A DNA stretch of 39,524 nt from Neobacillus terrae (GCF_011393025.1 NZ_JAAOEO010000029.1:1-39524), one strand, 5' to 3'. Positions 1 to 7,819 are shown, counted from the first letter of the stretch. Notes: generated by a model from the letters alone, not told the origin. Made by a program: numbers and translations.

Positions 1-65
1 CACGGCAGGACAGGAAGAGGTAAACACAAGGAGATTCCTTGAGATTTAAGGATGGTTCTTATTCC

Positions 66-87
66 ACTAACGGGTGCGTTAGTTGAA
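66..87 (+). repeat. Dispersed intergenic repeat, copy A (core only)
   Basis: Carries the core ACGGGTGCGTTAGTTGAA, shared with copies near 20945 and, partly, 975, 22823 and 39300. The core is itself a partial palindrome (CTAACG...CGTTAG). A terminator hairpin follows directly. Confidence 0.7.
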
Positions 88-95
88 GATCGTAT

Positions 96-118
96 GGCTG
101 CTTAGACAGCCTTTTTTT
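96..118 (+). terminator. Rho-independent terminator
   Basis: A 5-bp stem GGCTG/CAGCC with loop cttaga is followed by seven T. It would end transcription of a gene left of the window. The stem is short, so it is moderately supported. Confidence 0.5.
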
Positions 119-143
119 ATTGAAACTATTTAGGGAGATAATT

Positions 144-917
144 ATGAGTTATAAAATTGTGTTTTTCGATGTTGATGGGACTATTACAAATCACGAAGAT
201 GGCAGTATTCCTATCTCTACAGTTGAAGCAATAAAAAATTTGAAAAGAAAAGGGTTAAAGGTTGTGGCGGCAACTGGAAGACCACTCTCAATGTGTAAGG
301 AACTGAAAGAATTAGGTATAGAAACATTTATAACAGCAAATGGCGGTTACGTGAAACACTTACAAGAAGTTATTCATAAAGTACCAATGGATAAAGGCAT
401 AATTCAAGAAATTATGGAATTTGCAAAATTAGAAAATAACGGATTGTCATTCTATACAGAAGAATTTAGTATGAACGGTATAACAGAGAAGGAGATCTTA
501 ACGGCTTTAAAGGAAACTTTGTCTCTCAATGAGTATCCTGAAAGTCGTCCTTTAATTCATAATGAAGACGTATTCTTATTATGTTTGTTCGCAAATGATG
601 AAACAGTTGAGAAGTACATACAAAGGTTTCCGCATCTAACATTTAGACGATGGCACCCGTATGTCTTAAATGTTTTACAGGATGATGTATCAAAATCTCT
701 AGCAATCCTAAAAACTTTGGAATTTTTTAATATCGATAAGTCAGAAGCAATTGCTTTTGGAGATGGTGAAAATGATATTGATATGCTGGAACTCGTAGGT
801 CTTGGTATAGCGATGGGTAACGGAAGTAAAGAATTAAAAAATGTGGCGGATTTCGTTACGAAAAAATCCAGTGAAGATGGTATTCATTATGCATTAAAAA
901 AGTATGAAATTCTTTAA
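144..917 (+). CDS. HAD-superfamily phosphatase, Cof/IIB type
   Basis: A 257-residue cytosolic hydrolase of the haloacid dehalogenase superfamily, Cof-like subgroup, which dephosphorylates small phospho-metabolites such as sugar phosphates or flavin precursors; the substrate cannot be told from sequence. Motif I DVDGT is at residues 9-13 with the nucleophile Asp9. Motif II is in AATGR (Thr/Ser position), and motif IV GDGENDIDML near the C-terminus supplies the Mg-binding acids. The region between is the large IIB cap domain. The start is ATG 144, preceded by GGGAG at about 132-136; an upstream in-frame TTG at 120 has no suitable ribosome site. The gene stands alone between a terminator and a dispersed repeat. 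Length is normal for the family and no defect is seen. Confidence 0.88.
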   Translation: MSYKIVFFDVDGTITNHEDGSIPISTVEAIKNLKRKGLKVVAATGRPLSMCKELKELGIETFITANGGYVKHLQEVIHKVPMDKGIIQEIMEFAKLENNGLSFYTEEFSMNGITEKEILTALKETLSLNEYPESRPLIHNEDVFLLCLFANDETVEKYIQRFPHLTFRRWHPYVLNVLQDDVSKSLAILKTLEFFNIDKSEAIAFGDGENDIDMLELVGLGIAMGNGSKELKNVADFVTKKSSEDGIHYALKKYEIL

Positions 918-971
918 ATAGATTAAGACCAGTGTGAGTTAGACAAATAATAAATTTTTTAAAAAATTGCT

Positions 972-1027
972 TTCTTATTAAGCTAACGGGTGCTTGAGTT
1001 AAAGAAGGGGATTGCTTCTGCGATCCC
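972..1027 (+). repeat. Dispersed intergenic repeat, copy B
   Basis: TTTCTTATTAAGCTAACGGG is followed by TGCTTGAGTTAAAGAAGGGG and a small hairpin (GGGAT..GC ttct GC..ATCCC). It lies just 3' of the HAD gene. It combines the 'cttatt-gctaacggg' and 'tgcttgagtt' blocks seen in the complete copies at 36.2 kb and 23.6 kb. Confidence 0.65.
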
Positions 1028-1120
1028 ATAATTTATTAATTTTACCGAATATAAACTAATTTGTAAGGTTAATATTGTATAATAAAGTAGGATAAAAGTC
1101 TCGAACAAAAGGAGAGCAAT

Positions 1121-1804
1121 ATGGCTAAAGTGAGAAAGTGGAAAGCACTCTTTGCTCCCATTACTCCAGATATTTATTCAAGGAATGATATTTTGGCTGG
1201 TATAGGAATCACTAGCTTTGCAATAATGGGTATATTTGTAGCAAGTATAATTTTGGGATTAGTAGAGATAACGAATGTCAGCTTTCATCTAAATACCTTT
1301 GCTTATTATACAGGACTCACATTACTATCATCAGGCTATGAAGAATTAGTGTTCAGATGTATCTTATTAATTATTCTCGTAAAGGTATTCAGAAAACCTT
1401 GGTTCGCAATACTAATTACGTCTATTTACTTTGGTTATGTTCATTTTGATAATGACCATGCAACCCTGTTATCTGCGTTCAGCAATGGGTTAGGTGGGGT
1501 TATGTATGGACTGGCTTTTATCTATACACGGAAAATTTGGCTTCCTTGGGCTCTACATTTCGCTTGGAATTATGTACAAGCACCAATTTTAGGTTTCCCT
1601 CTTAGTGGATTTAAAGTAGAAGGAATTTTAAAATTAAAACTTTTAGATGACTCCTGGCTTTCCGGTGGATTATTTGGTCCAGAAGGTGGAATTGTAGGGG
1701 TAGCTTTCCGTTTCATCGTTATCATGCTTATTGTTTTATGGATTAGAAAGTCTCGTGGTGGTTTAAAATACAGCTTCAATCAGCCATATAATTTACAAAG
1801 CTAA
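1121..1804 (+). CDS. CPBP-family intramembrane glutamic endopeptidase (Abi/CAAX type)
   Basis: A 227-residue polytopic membrane protein. It carries the three CPBP motifs: EExxxR at about 74-79 (EELVFR), FxxxH at 104-108 (FGYVH) and HxxxN at 146-150 (HFAWN), the expected catalytic residues of the Rce1-like metal-independent glutamate protease fold. Hydrophobic segments lie at about 24-48, 60-88, 95-107, 120-135 and 190-207. Bacterial members are linked to bacteriocin self-immunity, membrane-protein processing or protein secretion; the role here is unknown. The ATG at 1121 follows AAAGGAGAGC at good distance. It is monocistronic, with a dispersed repeat upstream and a gene-free stretch downstream. 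Nothing looks damaged. Confidence 0.85.
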   Translation: MAKVRKWKALFAPITPDIYSRNDILAGIGITSFAIMGIFVASIILGLVEITNVSFHLNTFAYYTGLTLLSSGYEELVFRCILLIILVKVFRKPWFAILITSIYFGYVHFDNDHATLLSAFSNGLGGVMYGLAFIYTRKIWLPWALHFAWNYVQAPILGFPLSGFKVEGILKLKLLDDSWLSGGLFGPEGGIVGVAFRFIVIMLIVLWIRKSRGGLKYSFNQPYNLQS

Positions 1805-2150
1805 TTTTTAAGAATCACATTATAGTTCAAGAAATTACCGAGGAGTATTTACAGTTATCTACTAACCATCGATTTATACAAGAGCTGATAATCACTTAAA
1901 AGAGTCTGAAATGTAAAGAGAGCATTATTAGAGCATTCTATTTGTAAAGGAATGCACTTAAAGTAACCGGGGGCTTTAATGCAAAAAGTATCAATCCTAA
2001 AAAAGCACATTATATACAACATTTTATTCATTAATTAATTATACCCACCAACATCTCATGTGTTGCCACATACACTCTGCGCATGTGGAATGAATAGGAA
2101 AAAAAAGATATAAACAACCCTGCCCTTATCTCAAAGTTAAATTATCATTG
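1805..2150. other. Gene-free stretch
   Basis: No gene is supported here. A short open segment (about 1832-1900, ending ...NHRFIQELIIT-stop) has no start or ribosome site and may be the tail of a lost gene. Base composition is AT-rich and no repeat was recognised. Confidence 0.4.
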
Positions 2151-2172
2151 TATACTGCAATGAATAAAAGAG

Positions 2173-2269
2173 TATAATGGAAATACATAAAGTGCAGTGG
2201 CTTCTATAATAACTGAAGCTACCAAGTAAGTAACCCTCCGCCCTGGTTTGGACGGAGGGTTACTTTTTT
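2173..2269 (+). ncRNA. Possible small RNA ending in a strong terminator
   Basis: TATAAT at 2173-2178, with a weak TTGTAT upstream (19 bp spacer), is followed about 50 bp later by an excellent terminator: an 11-bp stem GTAACCCTCCG/CGGAGGGTTAC (2230-2240/2253-2263) and a T run. No open reading frame with a ribosome site lies between, so a short transcript of about 85 nt is possible. Alternatively the terminator belongs to a lost gene. Inference only. Confidence 0.3.
2230..2269 (+). terminator. Strong rho-independent terminator
   Basis: An 11-bp perfect stem (2230-2240 with 2253-2263), 12-nt loop and T-rich tail 2264-2269. No intact gene lies closely upstream. Confidence 0.75.
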
Positions 2270-2454
2270 ACTCTATACACCTTACCCTTTTCTCAATTAT
2301 TTATCATCTTGCATACTGCACACATATTGCACAGAATTTCTAGAAAAAATTAAATTAACAGATTTTATTTGCATAAATAAACATTCTGCTCTTGAATTAT
2401 CGGACTTAATGGAATCAATTTAAACAAAAACTCTGAATAAAAAAGCGTTTAGAG

Positions 2455-2500
2455 AATTGACAGGGTAGGGGTCGGGAGTTCGAACCCTTCTCAGATCATA
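2455..2500 (+). repeat. tRNA-3'-end-like direct repeat, left copy (candidate attachment site)
   Basis: The sequence GAATTGACAG...GGGGTCGGGAGTTCGAA..CC..TCTCAGATCAT resembles a tRNA T-arm plus acceptor 3' strand. No complete tRNA can be folded around it, and the left copy has a mismatched T stem. A close match lies at 20205-20252. Both copies are followed by a terminator whose stem contains CCTCAAACC or TCTCAAACCC. The polyamine block lies between them. Confidence 0.55.
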
Positions 2501-2504
2501 AAAT

Positions 2505-2549
2505 AAAAAGCCTCAAACCTTGTTTTAATCAAGGTTTTGAGGCTTTTTT
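2505..2549 (+). terminator. Terminator after the left att-like repeat
   Basis: AAAAAGCCTCAAACCTTG pairs with CAAGGTTTTGAGGCTTTTT (one bulge), followed by T. It has the same layout as the terminator after the right repeat at 20263. Confidence 0.7.
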
Positions 2550-2681
2550 AGTGTTCTGAGAACACTATTATTGTTTGGCTTATTTGATGTTAATGATTTT
2601 GATTGTTAGCTAGTAACTACTGTTCAAATAACATGGTGCCATTTTATAGGGTGAAGGCCGCATTTGCAAAATAAATAAAAC

Positions 2682-2709
2682 AGTGGACTAAAGGGAGTCC
2701 GCTTTTTTT
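2682..2709 (+). terminator. Rho-independent terminator before puuP
   Basis: Stem AGTGGACT/AGTCCGCT (one G-T pair), loop aaaggg, and seven T. It insulates the sigma-54 promoter of the permease gene from upstream reads. Confidence 0.65.
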
Positions 2710-2748
2710 ATGCAATTTAGAGTAGACTATGCAAAAATTCATAAATTA
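2709..2748 (+). promoter_or_regulatory. Candidate upstream activator sites for the puuP sigma-54 promoter
   Basis: Two TATGCA-type sites about 19 bp apart (2709 and 2728; the second reads TATGCAAAAATTCATA, nearly palindromic) lie 55-75 bp before the -24 element. Similar sites precede the sigma-54 promoters at 4406 and 7803, so they are likely bound by the activator encoded at 5455-7581. Confidence 0.5.
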
Positions 2749-2782
2749 ACGGAGGAAAAACATGGAAGATATATAATAACTT

Positions 2783-2799
2783 TTGGCATGAAAATTGCA
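2783..2799 (+). promoter_or_regulatory. Sigma-54 (-24/-12) promoter of puuP
   Basis: TTGGCATGAAAATTGCA matches the TTGGCAC-N5-TTGCA consensus, with GG (2785-2786) and GC (2797-2798) 12 bp apart. Confidence 0.88.
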
Positions 2800-2918
2800 A
2801 CTATTTAAAATAGTCAGTAAATATTTTAGGATAGAAGGAGGTTAATTGGACGGAACTTTTAAGCAAAAAAAGTACGTGCTTTCTTTTGCGAAAACAATTC
2901 TAAAAGGAGATGATTAAA

Positions 2919-4271
2919 TTGGAGAATGTTACTCTTAAAAGGTCGCTGGGATTATGGGCCATTGTCTTTCTTGGATTAGGTTATATGACCCCTACGATAG
3001 TGTTTGATACATTCGGAATTGTGTCTAATGAAACAAACGGTGTCGTTCCGCTTGCGTACATAACTGCATTAGTGGTGATGCTGTTTACTGCTGTCAGCTA
3101 CGGAAAAATGGTAAAGGTGTTTCCGAGTGCAGGATCTGCCTATACATATACGAGAGAGACAATGAGTCAGCATCTGGGTTTCTTAGTCGGCTGGGCAGCG
3201 TTGCTTGATTATCTTCTTCTTCCCATGGTGAATGCTCTAATTATTAGAATTTACATGGTATCTGTATTCCCAAATGTACCTGCATGGATCTGGGTTGTTG
3301 TCTATGTTGCAGTGGTGACGGCATTTAATGTATGGAGTATGGGACAAACTTCTAATTTGAATTCGTTACTGGTTGTTTTTGAAGTCGTATTAATTGCAGC
3401 CTTTATTGTTCTTGCCCTTGTTAAGCTATCCCAAGGCATGGGACAGGGAACAATCTTTACTACTGAACCACTCTTTCATTCAAACGTCCAGCTTGGGGCT
3501 GTGTTAACCGGGGCAACCGTTGTTTGTTTCTCCTTTATTGGGTTTGATGCCGTAACCATGTACGCGGAGGAAGCAAAGGATCAAAAAACACTGCCGAGAG
3601 CGATTATGTTAACCGTGTTTATTGGCGGAGCCATTTTCTTTATTGCAGGTTATTTTACACAAGCGTTATTTCCAGATGTAGCAAATTTTAAAAATACGGA
3701 CGATACGTTACCGGAGATAGGCCTTTTTGTTGGTGGAACGGTCTTTAAACTAATATTTTTATCAGGGGCATTCGCAGCAACCGTTGCTTCCGGACTTGCC
3801 TCTCATGCAAGCGTATCAAGACTTTTGTACGTAATGGGGCGCAATGGCGTACTGCCTAAGAAACTATTCGGATATGTTCACCCTAAATTCAGGACTCCTT
3901 CCTTTAACGTTATTCTTGTAGGAATAGTTTCCTTGCTTGCCATCGCTCCTAGTCTTGAGTTAATCTCTTCCTTTATTAATTTCGGAGCACTGATTGCATT
4001 TACTTTTGTTAACTTATCGGTTATTGCTCACTTTGTCTTTCGCTTAAAGAAATACAAGACGGGTAAGGATTTCTTTGCTTATATCATTATGCCAATCCTT
4101 GGGGCAGGCTCTACAGGGATTTTATGGTATAACCTGCAAAAGGACGCCCTCATTGGCGGTATTGTTTGGGTTGTAATAGGGTTTATTTATATGCTCATTC
4201 AAACTAGATTTTTTAGACTCAAAATTGCTGATTTTGCTTTTGAAGAAGCGGATCGATCATCATCACTATAA
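2919..4271 (+). CDS. puuP: Putrescine importer, APC superfamily (PuuP-like)
   Basis: A 450-residue proton-coupled amino acid/polyamine permease with about 12 membrane segments. The N-terminal part (GLGYMTPTIVFDTFGIVS), GSAYTY and the central SFIGFDAVT...EE segment closely follow E. coli PuuP, including ASGLASHASVSRLLYVMGR and YVHPK, so putrescine uptake is the best call. The start is probably TTG 2919: AAAGGAG ends at 2909, which is too close to the in-frame ATG 2910 but 9 bp from the TTG. A sigma-54 promoter lies about 120 bp upstream and a strong terminator just downstream, giving a single-gene transcript. It heads a block that also encodes PatA, GabT and GabD, which use the imported putrescine. 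The sequence is full length. Confidence 0.9.
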   Translation: MENVTLKRSLGLWAIVFLGLGYMTPTIVFDTFGIVSNETNGVVPLAYITALVVMLFTAVSYGKMVKVFPSAGSAYTYTRETMSQHLGFLVGWAALLDYLLLPMVNALIIRIYMVSVFPNVPAWIWVVVYVAVVTAFNVWSMGQTSNLNSLLVVFEVVLIAAFIVLALVKLSQGMGQGTIFTTEPLFHSNVQLGAVLTGATVVCFSFIGFDAVTMYAEEAKDQKTLPRAIMLTVFIGGAIFFIAGYFTQALFPDVANFKNTDDTLPEIGLFVGGTVFKLIFLSGAFAATVASGLASHASVSRLLYVMGRNGVLPKKLFGYVHPKFRTPSFNVILVGIVSLLAIAPSLELISSFINFGALIAFTFVNLSVIAHFVFRLKKYKTGKDFFAYIIMPILGAGSTGILWYNLQKDALIGGIVWVVIGFIYMLIQTRFFRLKIADFAFEEADRSSSL

Positions 4272-4277
4272 AGAACA

Positions 4278-4314
4278 AAACGCATTCCTAACTCGGGAAT
4301 GCGTTTCTTTTTAT
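4278..4314 (+). terminator. Terminator of puuP
   Basis: An 11-bp perfect stem AAACGCATTCC/GGAATGCGTTT with a T-rich tail, directly after the permease stop. Confidence 0.85.
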
Positions 4315-4321
4315 TCTCCAT

Positions 4322-4356
4322 TATGCAAATTTGAATAGATAAATCATTTTTTCATA
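4322..4356 (+). promoter_or_regulatory. Candidate activator site for the second sigma-54 promoter
   Basis: TATGCAAATTTGAATAGAT is followed by a reverse-oriented TTTTTTCATA. It is similar to the sites before puuP and the aldehyde dehydrogenase gene and lies about 60-85 bp before the -24 element. Confidence 0.45.
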
Positions 4357-4405
4357 CTTTCTTCTAAAAACACTAACAAAAATCCATATTGTAACGCTTT
4401 TTCAG

Positions 4406-4422
4406 TTGGCACAGAACTTGCT
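4406..4422 (+). promoter_or_regulatory. Sigma-54 promoter of the small-gene pair
   Basis: TTGGCACAGAACTTGCT is near-perfect -24/-12, with the GG and GC 12 bp apart. The first intact gene downstream begins almost 400 bp later, after a stretch that looks like a decayed gene. Confidence 0.85.
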
Positions 4423-4457
4423 ATCTACTATTACAACATAATAAATGAGGTGTTATC

Positions 4458-4768
4458 ATGGCGGTTGAATCTTTTGGGGTAAAAGTTAAAAGAACATGGA
4501 TCATTCTTTAATGGAATTTTAGGAAAATCGCTGCTTAGAGATTGGATTATCCTTCTTAGGGTGTATGAATTTCAAAAAGCCAATGAGATATTTAGAATTC
4601 AGTATTCCGGTTCGAAAGGATAATAGGGCAAACGAAGATTAGTGCACGACTTAAAGAAAAAATGACCAACAGCTTCAACATCGTAAACAGCACAACAATA
4701 AAATTTCGTGCTTTATGAAATGCCGCCTCTATAAAGAGGGTCTTCAAAAGATAGCTGAAGCTTAAGGC
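4458..4768 (+). pseudogene. Probable decayed gene behind a sigma-54 promoter
   Basis: A start-like GAGGTGTTATC-ATG at 4458 opens MAVESFGVKVKRTW and soon stops. Other frames then carry coding-like stretches: KEHGSFFNGILGKSLLRD (about 4490-4620), KISARLKEKMTNSFNIVNS (about 4630-4710) and CRLYKEGLQKIAEA (about 4720-4764). Each is closed by stops, and the frame changes between them. I do not recognise the protein. It looks like a former first gene of this operon. The alternative is an untranslated leader with chance open frames. Confidence 0.4.
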
Positions 4769-4806
4769 TAAGAGGATGGTAAAAATATTAAAAGGAGGAA
4801 AACGTA

Positions 4807-5046
4807 ATGAAGCTCGATATTATTTCTGAAATGAGCGCGCAGCAGCTCATGCACTATTTTTGCCTCATTTCCAATAATCACCGGTATGATTTAACGATTG
4901 GCTATTCAGAGCATTTCTTCGGTAAGGCAATGGTTACTTCCATTCAAACGGGAAACATGGTGCTGCTTTGTCAGGAGGATACTTTTGCAGTCGATCATTG
5001 GGCTGAAAAACTTGGGATTCAAAAAGAAGATATTCCAGAATTCTAG
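4807..5046 (+). CDS. Small DUF3055/SAV0927-like protein, probably cut by an in-frame stop
   Basis: A 79-residue protein of unknown function. The segment RYDLTIGYSEHFFGKAMVTS resembles the core of the short Bacillus DUF3055/SAV0927 family (recalled, not searched). AAAAGGAGG ends shortly before the ATG. After the TAG stop (5044-5046) the same frame stays open for 16 more codons (EFFELILQTRPFEEQY) to TAA 5095-5097. This is a plausible C-terminal helix, and a CAG-to-TAG change would explain the stop. A full product would be 96 residues. It lies in a sigma-54 operon with the lipoyl-like gene at 5118, about 20 bp after the distal stop. Whether the short form works is unknown. Confidence 0.6.
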   Translation: MKLDIISEMSAQQLMHYFCLISNNHRYDLTIGYSEHFFGKAMVTSIQTGNMVLLCQEDTFAVDHWAEKLGIQKEDIPEF

Positions 5047-5117
5047 GAATTCTTTGAACTCATTTTACAAACAAGACCATTCGAGGAGCAGTACTAATAA
5101 TTAAGGAGGAGATAAAA

Positions 5118-5366
5118 GTGCATTTCGGGGTCATTACTAGCCCATGCTATGGAAAAGTGGACGAAGTTTCGATTAAGAATTCAGAAAGAATTTATGAATG
5201 GGAGCGCTTATTTATTATTAAAACGGACTCAGGTACAATAGAAATGATTCAAACAAGTCTTAGCGGTGTAGTTGAATCAATAGAGGTACAAGAAGGGGAC
5301 CACGTAATCCCTGGGATGGTACTAGCATATATTAAGGAAGATTTAGTTGTTACCGGTAGTGATTAA
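5118..5366 (+). CDS. Small biotin/lipoyl-attachment-domain-like protein
   Basis: An 82-residue soluble protein. The C-terminal half SLSGVVESIEVQEGDHVIPG then MVLAYIKEDL has the lipoyl/biotinyl 'hammerhead' pattern (SxxGxVxxixVxxGDxVxxGxxLa). The usual AMKM modification motif is absent: YIKED stands in its place, so the modified lysine is unclear or missing. The start is GTG 5118, set by AAGGAGGA at 5103-5110. It shares a sigma-54 transcript with the small gene upstream and ends at a terminator just before the activator gene. A frameshifted relic with the same YEWERLF and the same ITGSD/VTGSD end lies between rocG and rocE (32820-33069). Function unknown; a carrier or sensor role is only inference. 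Confidence 0.7.
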   Translation: MHFGVITSPCYGKVDEVSIKNSERIYEWERLFIIKTDSGTIEMIQTSLSGVVESIEVQEGDHVIPGMVLAYIKEDLVVTGSD

Positions 5367-5394
5367 GAAGATGGATAGCCCATCTTCTTTTTTC
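5365..5394 (+). terminator. Terminator of the small-gene operon
   Basis: A 10-bp stem AAGAAGATGG/CCATCTTCTT with a T run. It overlaps the stop of the lipoyl-like gene and separates it from the activator gene. Confidence 0.8.
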
Positions 5395-5454
5395 ACTTTT
5401 AAGAACTAAGAATAAAGTGATAATATTAGATTGAGAGAATGGAGGGGAAGAAAC

Positions 5455-7581
5455 ATGTTTTCTGTAGCGAAGGAAAAGATAAAGCCTCTTGTATCCGTCA
5501 CAGTTGATGCCGAAGATTTAAAGATGACCTTACATAAATTTAAAGAACCCTTTGTATTTTTAAAAAATGAGAACCAGTTATTAGCTTATACAGCCGTTAA
5601 TAATCATCTGCTGGAGAAGCTTGAGAAGAATCAATATTCGAATGATATTCTGCTGGAACATGCAAAACCGATTGACAGTATCTGTCTTTTGAGTGAACAG
5701 ATTTCATTTCCAACCCTATTCCAAATTATCGGGGAGCCATTTGCGCTGATAAAAGATGAGGCTGGATGTCCAGCAGGATATATTTTAAGGGAAGACGTTT
5801 TGGCCGAGCTCTTTAAACAGGAAAACAAAAGTGTCGATTTGCTTAAAATATTGCTGACCTCTATTCCGATGGGGATTTTTATTTTAGACAAAGAAAAAAG
5901 AATTGTTAATTGTAATGAAGCAGGTTTGAAAATGATTAGGTCCACCCAGGATACCATACTGAATTCTCCAGGCAGGAATATTTTCAGCGGTGAATATATC
6001 GACAATGTATTTTCTACTGGCAAGACACTGCTTAACCATCTGGAAATAACTAATGGAATTGGCGTTCTTGTCGATTACAGTCCGATTAAAAATTATGATG
6101 AGCAGGTGGATGGAGCTGTTATCGTTGTTCAGGATTTGCCGATGGTTGAGGAAATGGCTTTGGAAATCGAATATATTAAGGATTTAAACAAAGACTTAAA
6201 TGCCATTTTGTCGAGTATTTACGATGAGATCCTTGTTGTAAATGCTAAGGGAGAATTAATCAGATATAGTGATAATGTCATTCAAGATTTTTGGAAAGTT
6301 GATTTAAAGGAATTGATCGGTAAAAGCATACTCGAGCTCGAGGATCAAGGCCTTTTCACCCCGTCAGTCACCAGGCTTGTGTTAGAGAAAAAGAAAAAAG
6401 TTTCCGTTGTTCAGGAAACAAGAACAGGCAGGAAAATTTTAGCGGTTGGAAATCCTGTCTTTGATGAGAATAATGAACTTCACCGAATAATCTTAGCCTC
6501 CCGTGATATCACCGAGACCACCCGCTTAAAAAGTGAACTCCTAGAAATGCGCAAAATATCCCAGCAATATAAGAAAGAGTTAGAAGATTTTAAGAGCAAG
6601 GACCGTTTCTTAAAAAAACTGATATATAGCAGTCCAAAGATGGAAAAAATCGTGAACCAGTGCCAAAAAATTGCTGATTTCTCCTCCACTGTTCTCTTAT
6701 ACGGAGAATCCGGAGTCGGAAAAGAGATCATTGCCCAGGCGATTCACCAATTAGGGCGGCGTTCACATAAGCCATTTTTAAAATTAAACTGCGGAGCAAT
6801 CCCAGAAAATTTACTAGAAAGTGAACTGTTTGGTTACGCCAAAGGAGCGTTTACCGGGGCAGATAAAAACGGCAGGGACGGCTATTTCAAACAAGCAGAT
6901 GGAGGCATCTTATTTCTTGATGAAATAGGTGAAATGCCAGTGCACCTTCAGGTAAAACTATTACGGGTGCTGCAGGAACAAGAAGTAATCCCTGTTGGAA
7001 GTACTACCCCTTTTAAAGTGAATGTCCAAATTATTGCGGCCACAAATAAAAAGCTGGAAAAAATGGTGGAGGAAGGAACCTTTCGCGAGGATTTATTTTA
7101 TCGGTTAAATGTGATTCCGATACACATTCCCCCTCTAAGAGAGCGGACGGAGGACATTTCACTGCTCGCCTTTCATTTTCTGCAGCAATTGAATGAAAAG
7201 TACGAACGGAATTACCATTTAACACCAGATGCTGTTAACGTGCTTGAATTTTACCAATGGCCGGGTAACGTAAGGGAACTGCAGAACATTATTGAAAGAC
7301 TGGTCGTTACCGCAGACCATCAGGCCATTGATGCAGCGTTTGTCAGTCAATTTTTATCGACAGGCTATGAATATAAAAAAATGAAACCCTTAATCACAAG
7401 AGTTATTCCATTGCAAGATGCAATTGATCAAATTGAGGAGCAGCTGGTAGTAATGGCGATGAAGCAATACAAAACAACTACAAAAGCTGCTAAAGCTCTT
7501 GGTATCAGCCAGTCCTCTGTCAGCCGGAAATACCAAAAAATTCTAAACGAAAAAAATTTAAAATTGGAAACAAATATTTAA
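5455..7581 (+). CDS. Sigma-54-dependent transcriptional activator with PAS sensors
   Basis: A 708-residue enhancer-binding protein. An unassigned N-terminal region of about 120 residues is followed by two PAS-like domains (about 130-235 and 245-355), a short coiled linker, and the AAA+ sigma-54 interaction domain with Walker A GESGVGKE (about 417-424), GAFTGA loop (about 464-469) and Walker B LFLDE (about 486-490). A Fis-type helix-turn-helix lies at about 673-695 (TKAAKALGISQSSVSRKY). The ATG 5455 follows GGAGGGG; the earlier TTG 5431 lacks one. It sits amid three sigma-54 promoters (2783, 4406, 7803) and very likely drives them in response to a polyamine or breakdown product. The ligand is unknown. 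The gene itself has no visible sigma-54 promoter and ends at a strong terminator. Confidence 0.9.
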   Translation: MFSVAKEKIKPLVSVTVDAEDLKMTLHKFKEPFVFLKNENQLLAYTAVNNHLLEKLEKNQYSNDILLEHAKPIDSICLLSEQISFPTLFQIIGEPFALIKDEAGCPAGYILREDVLAELFKQENKSVDLLKILLTSIPMGIFILDKEKRIVNCNEAGLKMIRSTQDTILNSPGRNIFSGEYIDNVFSTGKTLLNHLEITNGIGVLVDYSPIKNYDEQVDGAVIVVQDLPMVEEMALEIEYIKDLNKDLNAILSSIYDEILVVNAKGELIRYSDNVIQDFWKVDLKELIGKSILELEDQGLFTPSVTRLVLEKKKKVSVVQETRTGRKILAVGNPVFDENNELHRIILASRDITETTRLKSELLEMRKISQQYKKELEDFKSKDRFLKKLIYSSPKMEKIVNQCQKIADFSSTVLLYGESGVGKEIIAQAIHQLGRRSHKPFLKLNCGAIPENLLESELFGYAKGAFTGADKNGRDGYFKQADGGILFLDEIGEMPVHLQVKLLRVLQEQEVIPVGSTTPFKVNVQIIAATNKKLEKMVEEGTFREDLFYRLNVIPIHIPPLRERTEDISLLAFHFLQQLNEKYERNYHLTPDAVNVLEFYQWPGNVRELQNIIERLVVTADHQAIDAAFVSQFLSTGYEYKKMKPLITRVIPLQDAIDQIEEQLVVMAMKQYKTTTKAAKALGISQSSVSRKYQKILNEKNLKLETNI

Positions 7582-7582
7582 A

Positions 7583-7621
7583 AAAACTGCTTCAGATTTA
7601 ATAATCTGAAGCAGTTTTTTT
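7583..7621 (+). terminator. Terminator of the activator gene
   Basis: A 16-bp perfect stem AAAACTGCTTCAGATT/AATCTGAAGCAGTTTT, loop taat, and T tail. Confidence 0.9.
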
Positions 7622-7623
7622 CT

Positions 7624-7662
7624 TATGCAAATAAAAATAGATCTATGCAAAAATGAATAACC
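7624..7662 (+). promoter_or_regulatory. Candidate activator sites upstream of the aldehyde dehydrogenase operon
   Basis: Two sites about 20 bp apart, TATGCAAATAAAAATAGAT and TATGCAAAAATGAATAACC, have the same half-site and spacing as before puuP. They lie about 140-180 bp before the -24 element, a normal distance for sigma-54 enhancer sites. Confidence 0.5.
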
Positions 7663-7703
7663 TTAAACCGATTATTTTAATTAATAATTATGTTAAAGTT
7701 CAT

Positions 7704-7755
7704 TGTTGATTTTGTTGGAGCGGTAAGCGAGTTTCTTGAGCGGGAAACAACAGGC
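7704..7755. repeat. GTTGATT-GGAGCGG type small palindromic repeat, copy 1
   Basis: GTTGATTTTGTTGGAGCGG...GAGCGGGAAACAACAGG resembles 33409-33456 (GTTGATTGGAGCGG...AGCGGAAATCAAC). Such GGAGCGG palindromes recur between genes in many Bacillaceae (recalled knowledge). It lies between the enhancer sites and the sigma-54 promoter. Confidence 0.5.
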
Positions 7756-7802
7756 AAATTTGACATAGCCTGGTAAATAGTTATTTAATTGGAGATTGAA
7801 AA

Positions 7803-7819
7803 TTGGCACGGTTCTTGCA
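7803..7819 (+). promoter_or_regulatory. Sigma-54 promoter of the aldehyde dehydrogenase-patA-gabT-gabD operon
   Basis: TTGGCACGGTTCTTGCA is a full -24/-12 match about 50 bp before the first gene. Confidence 0.9.
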
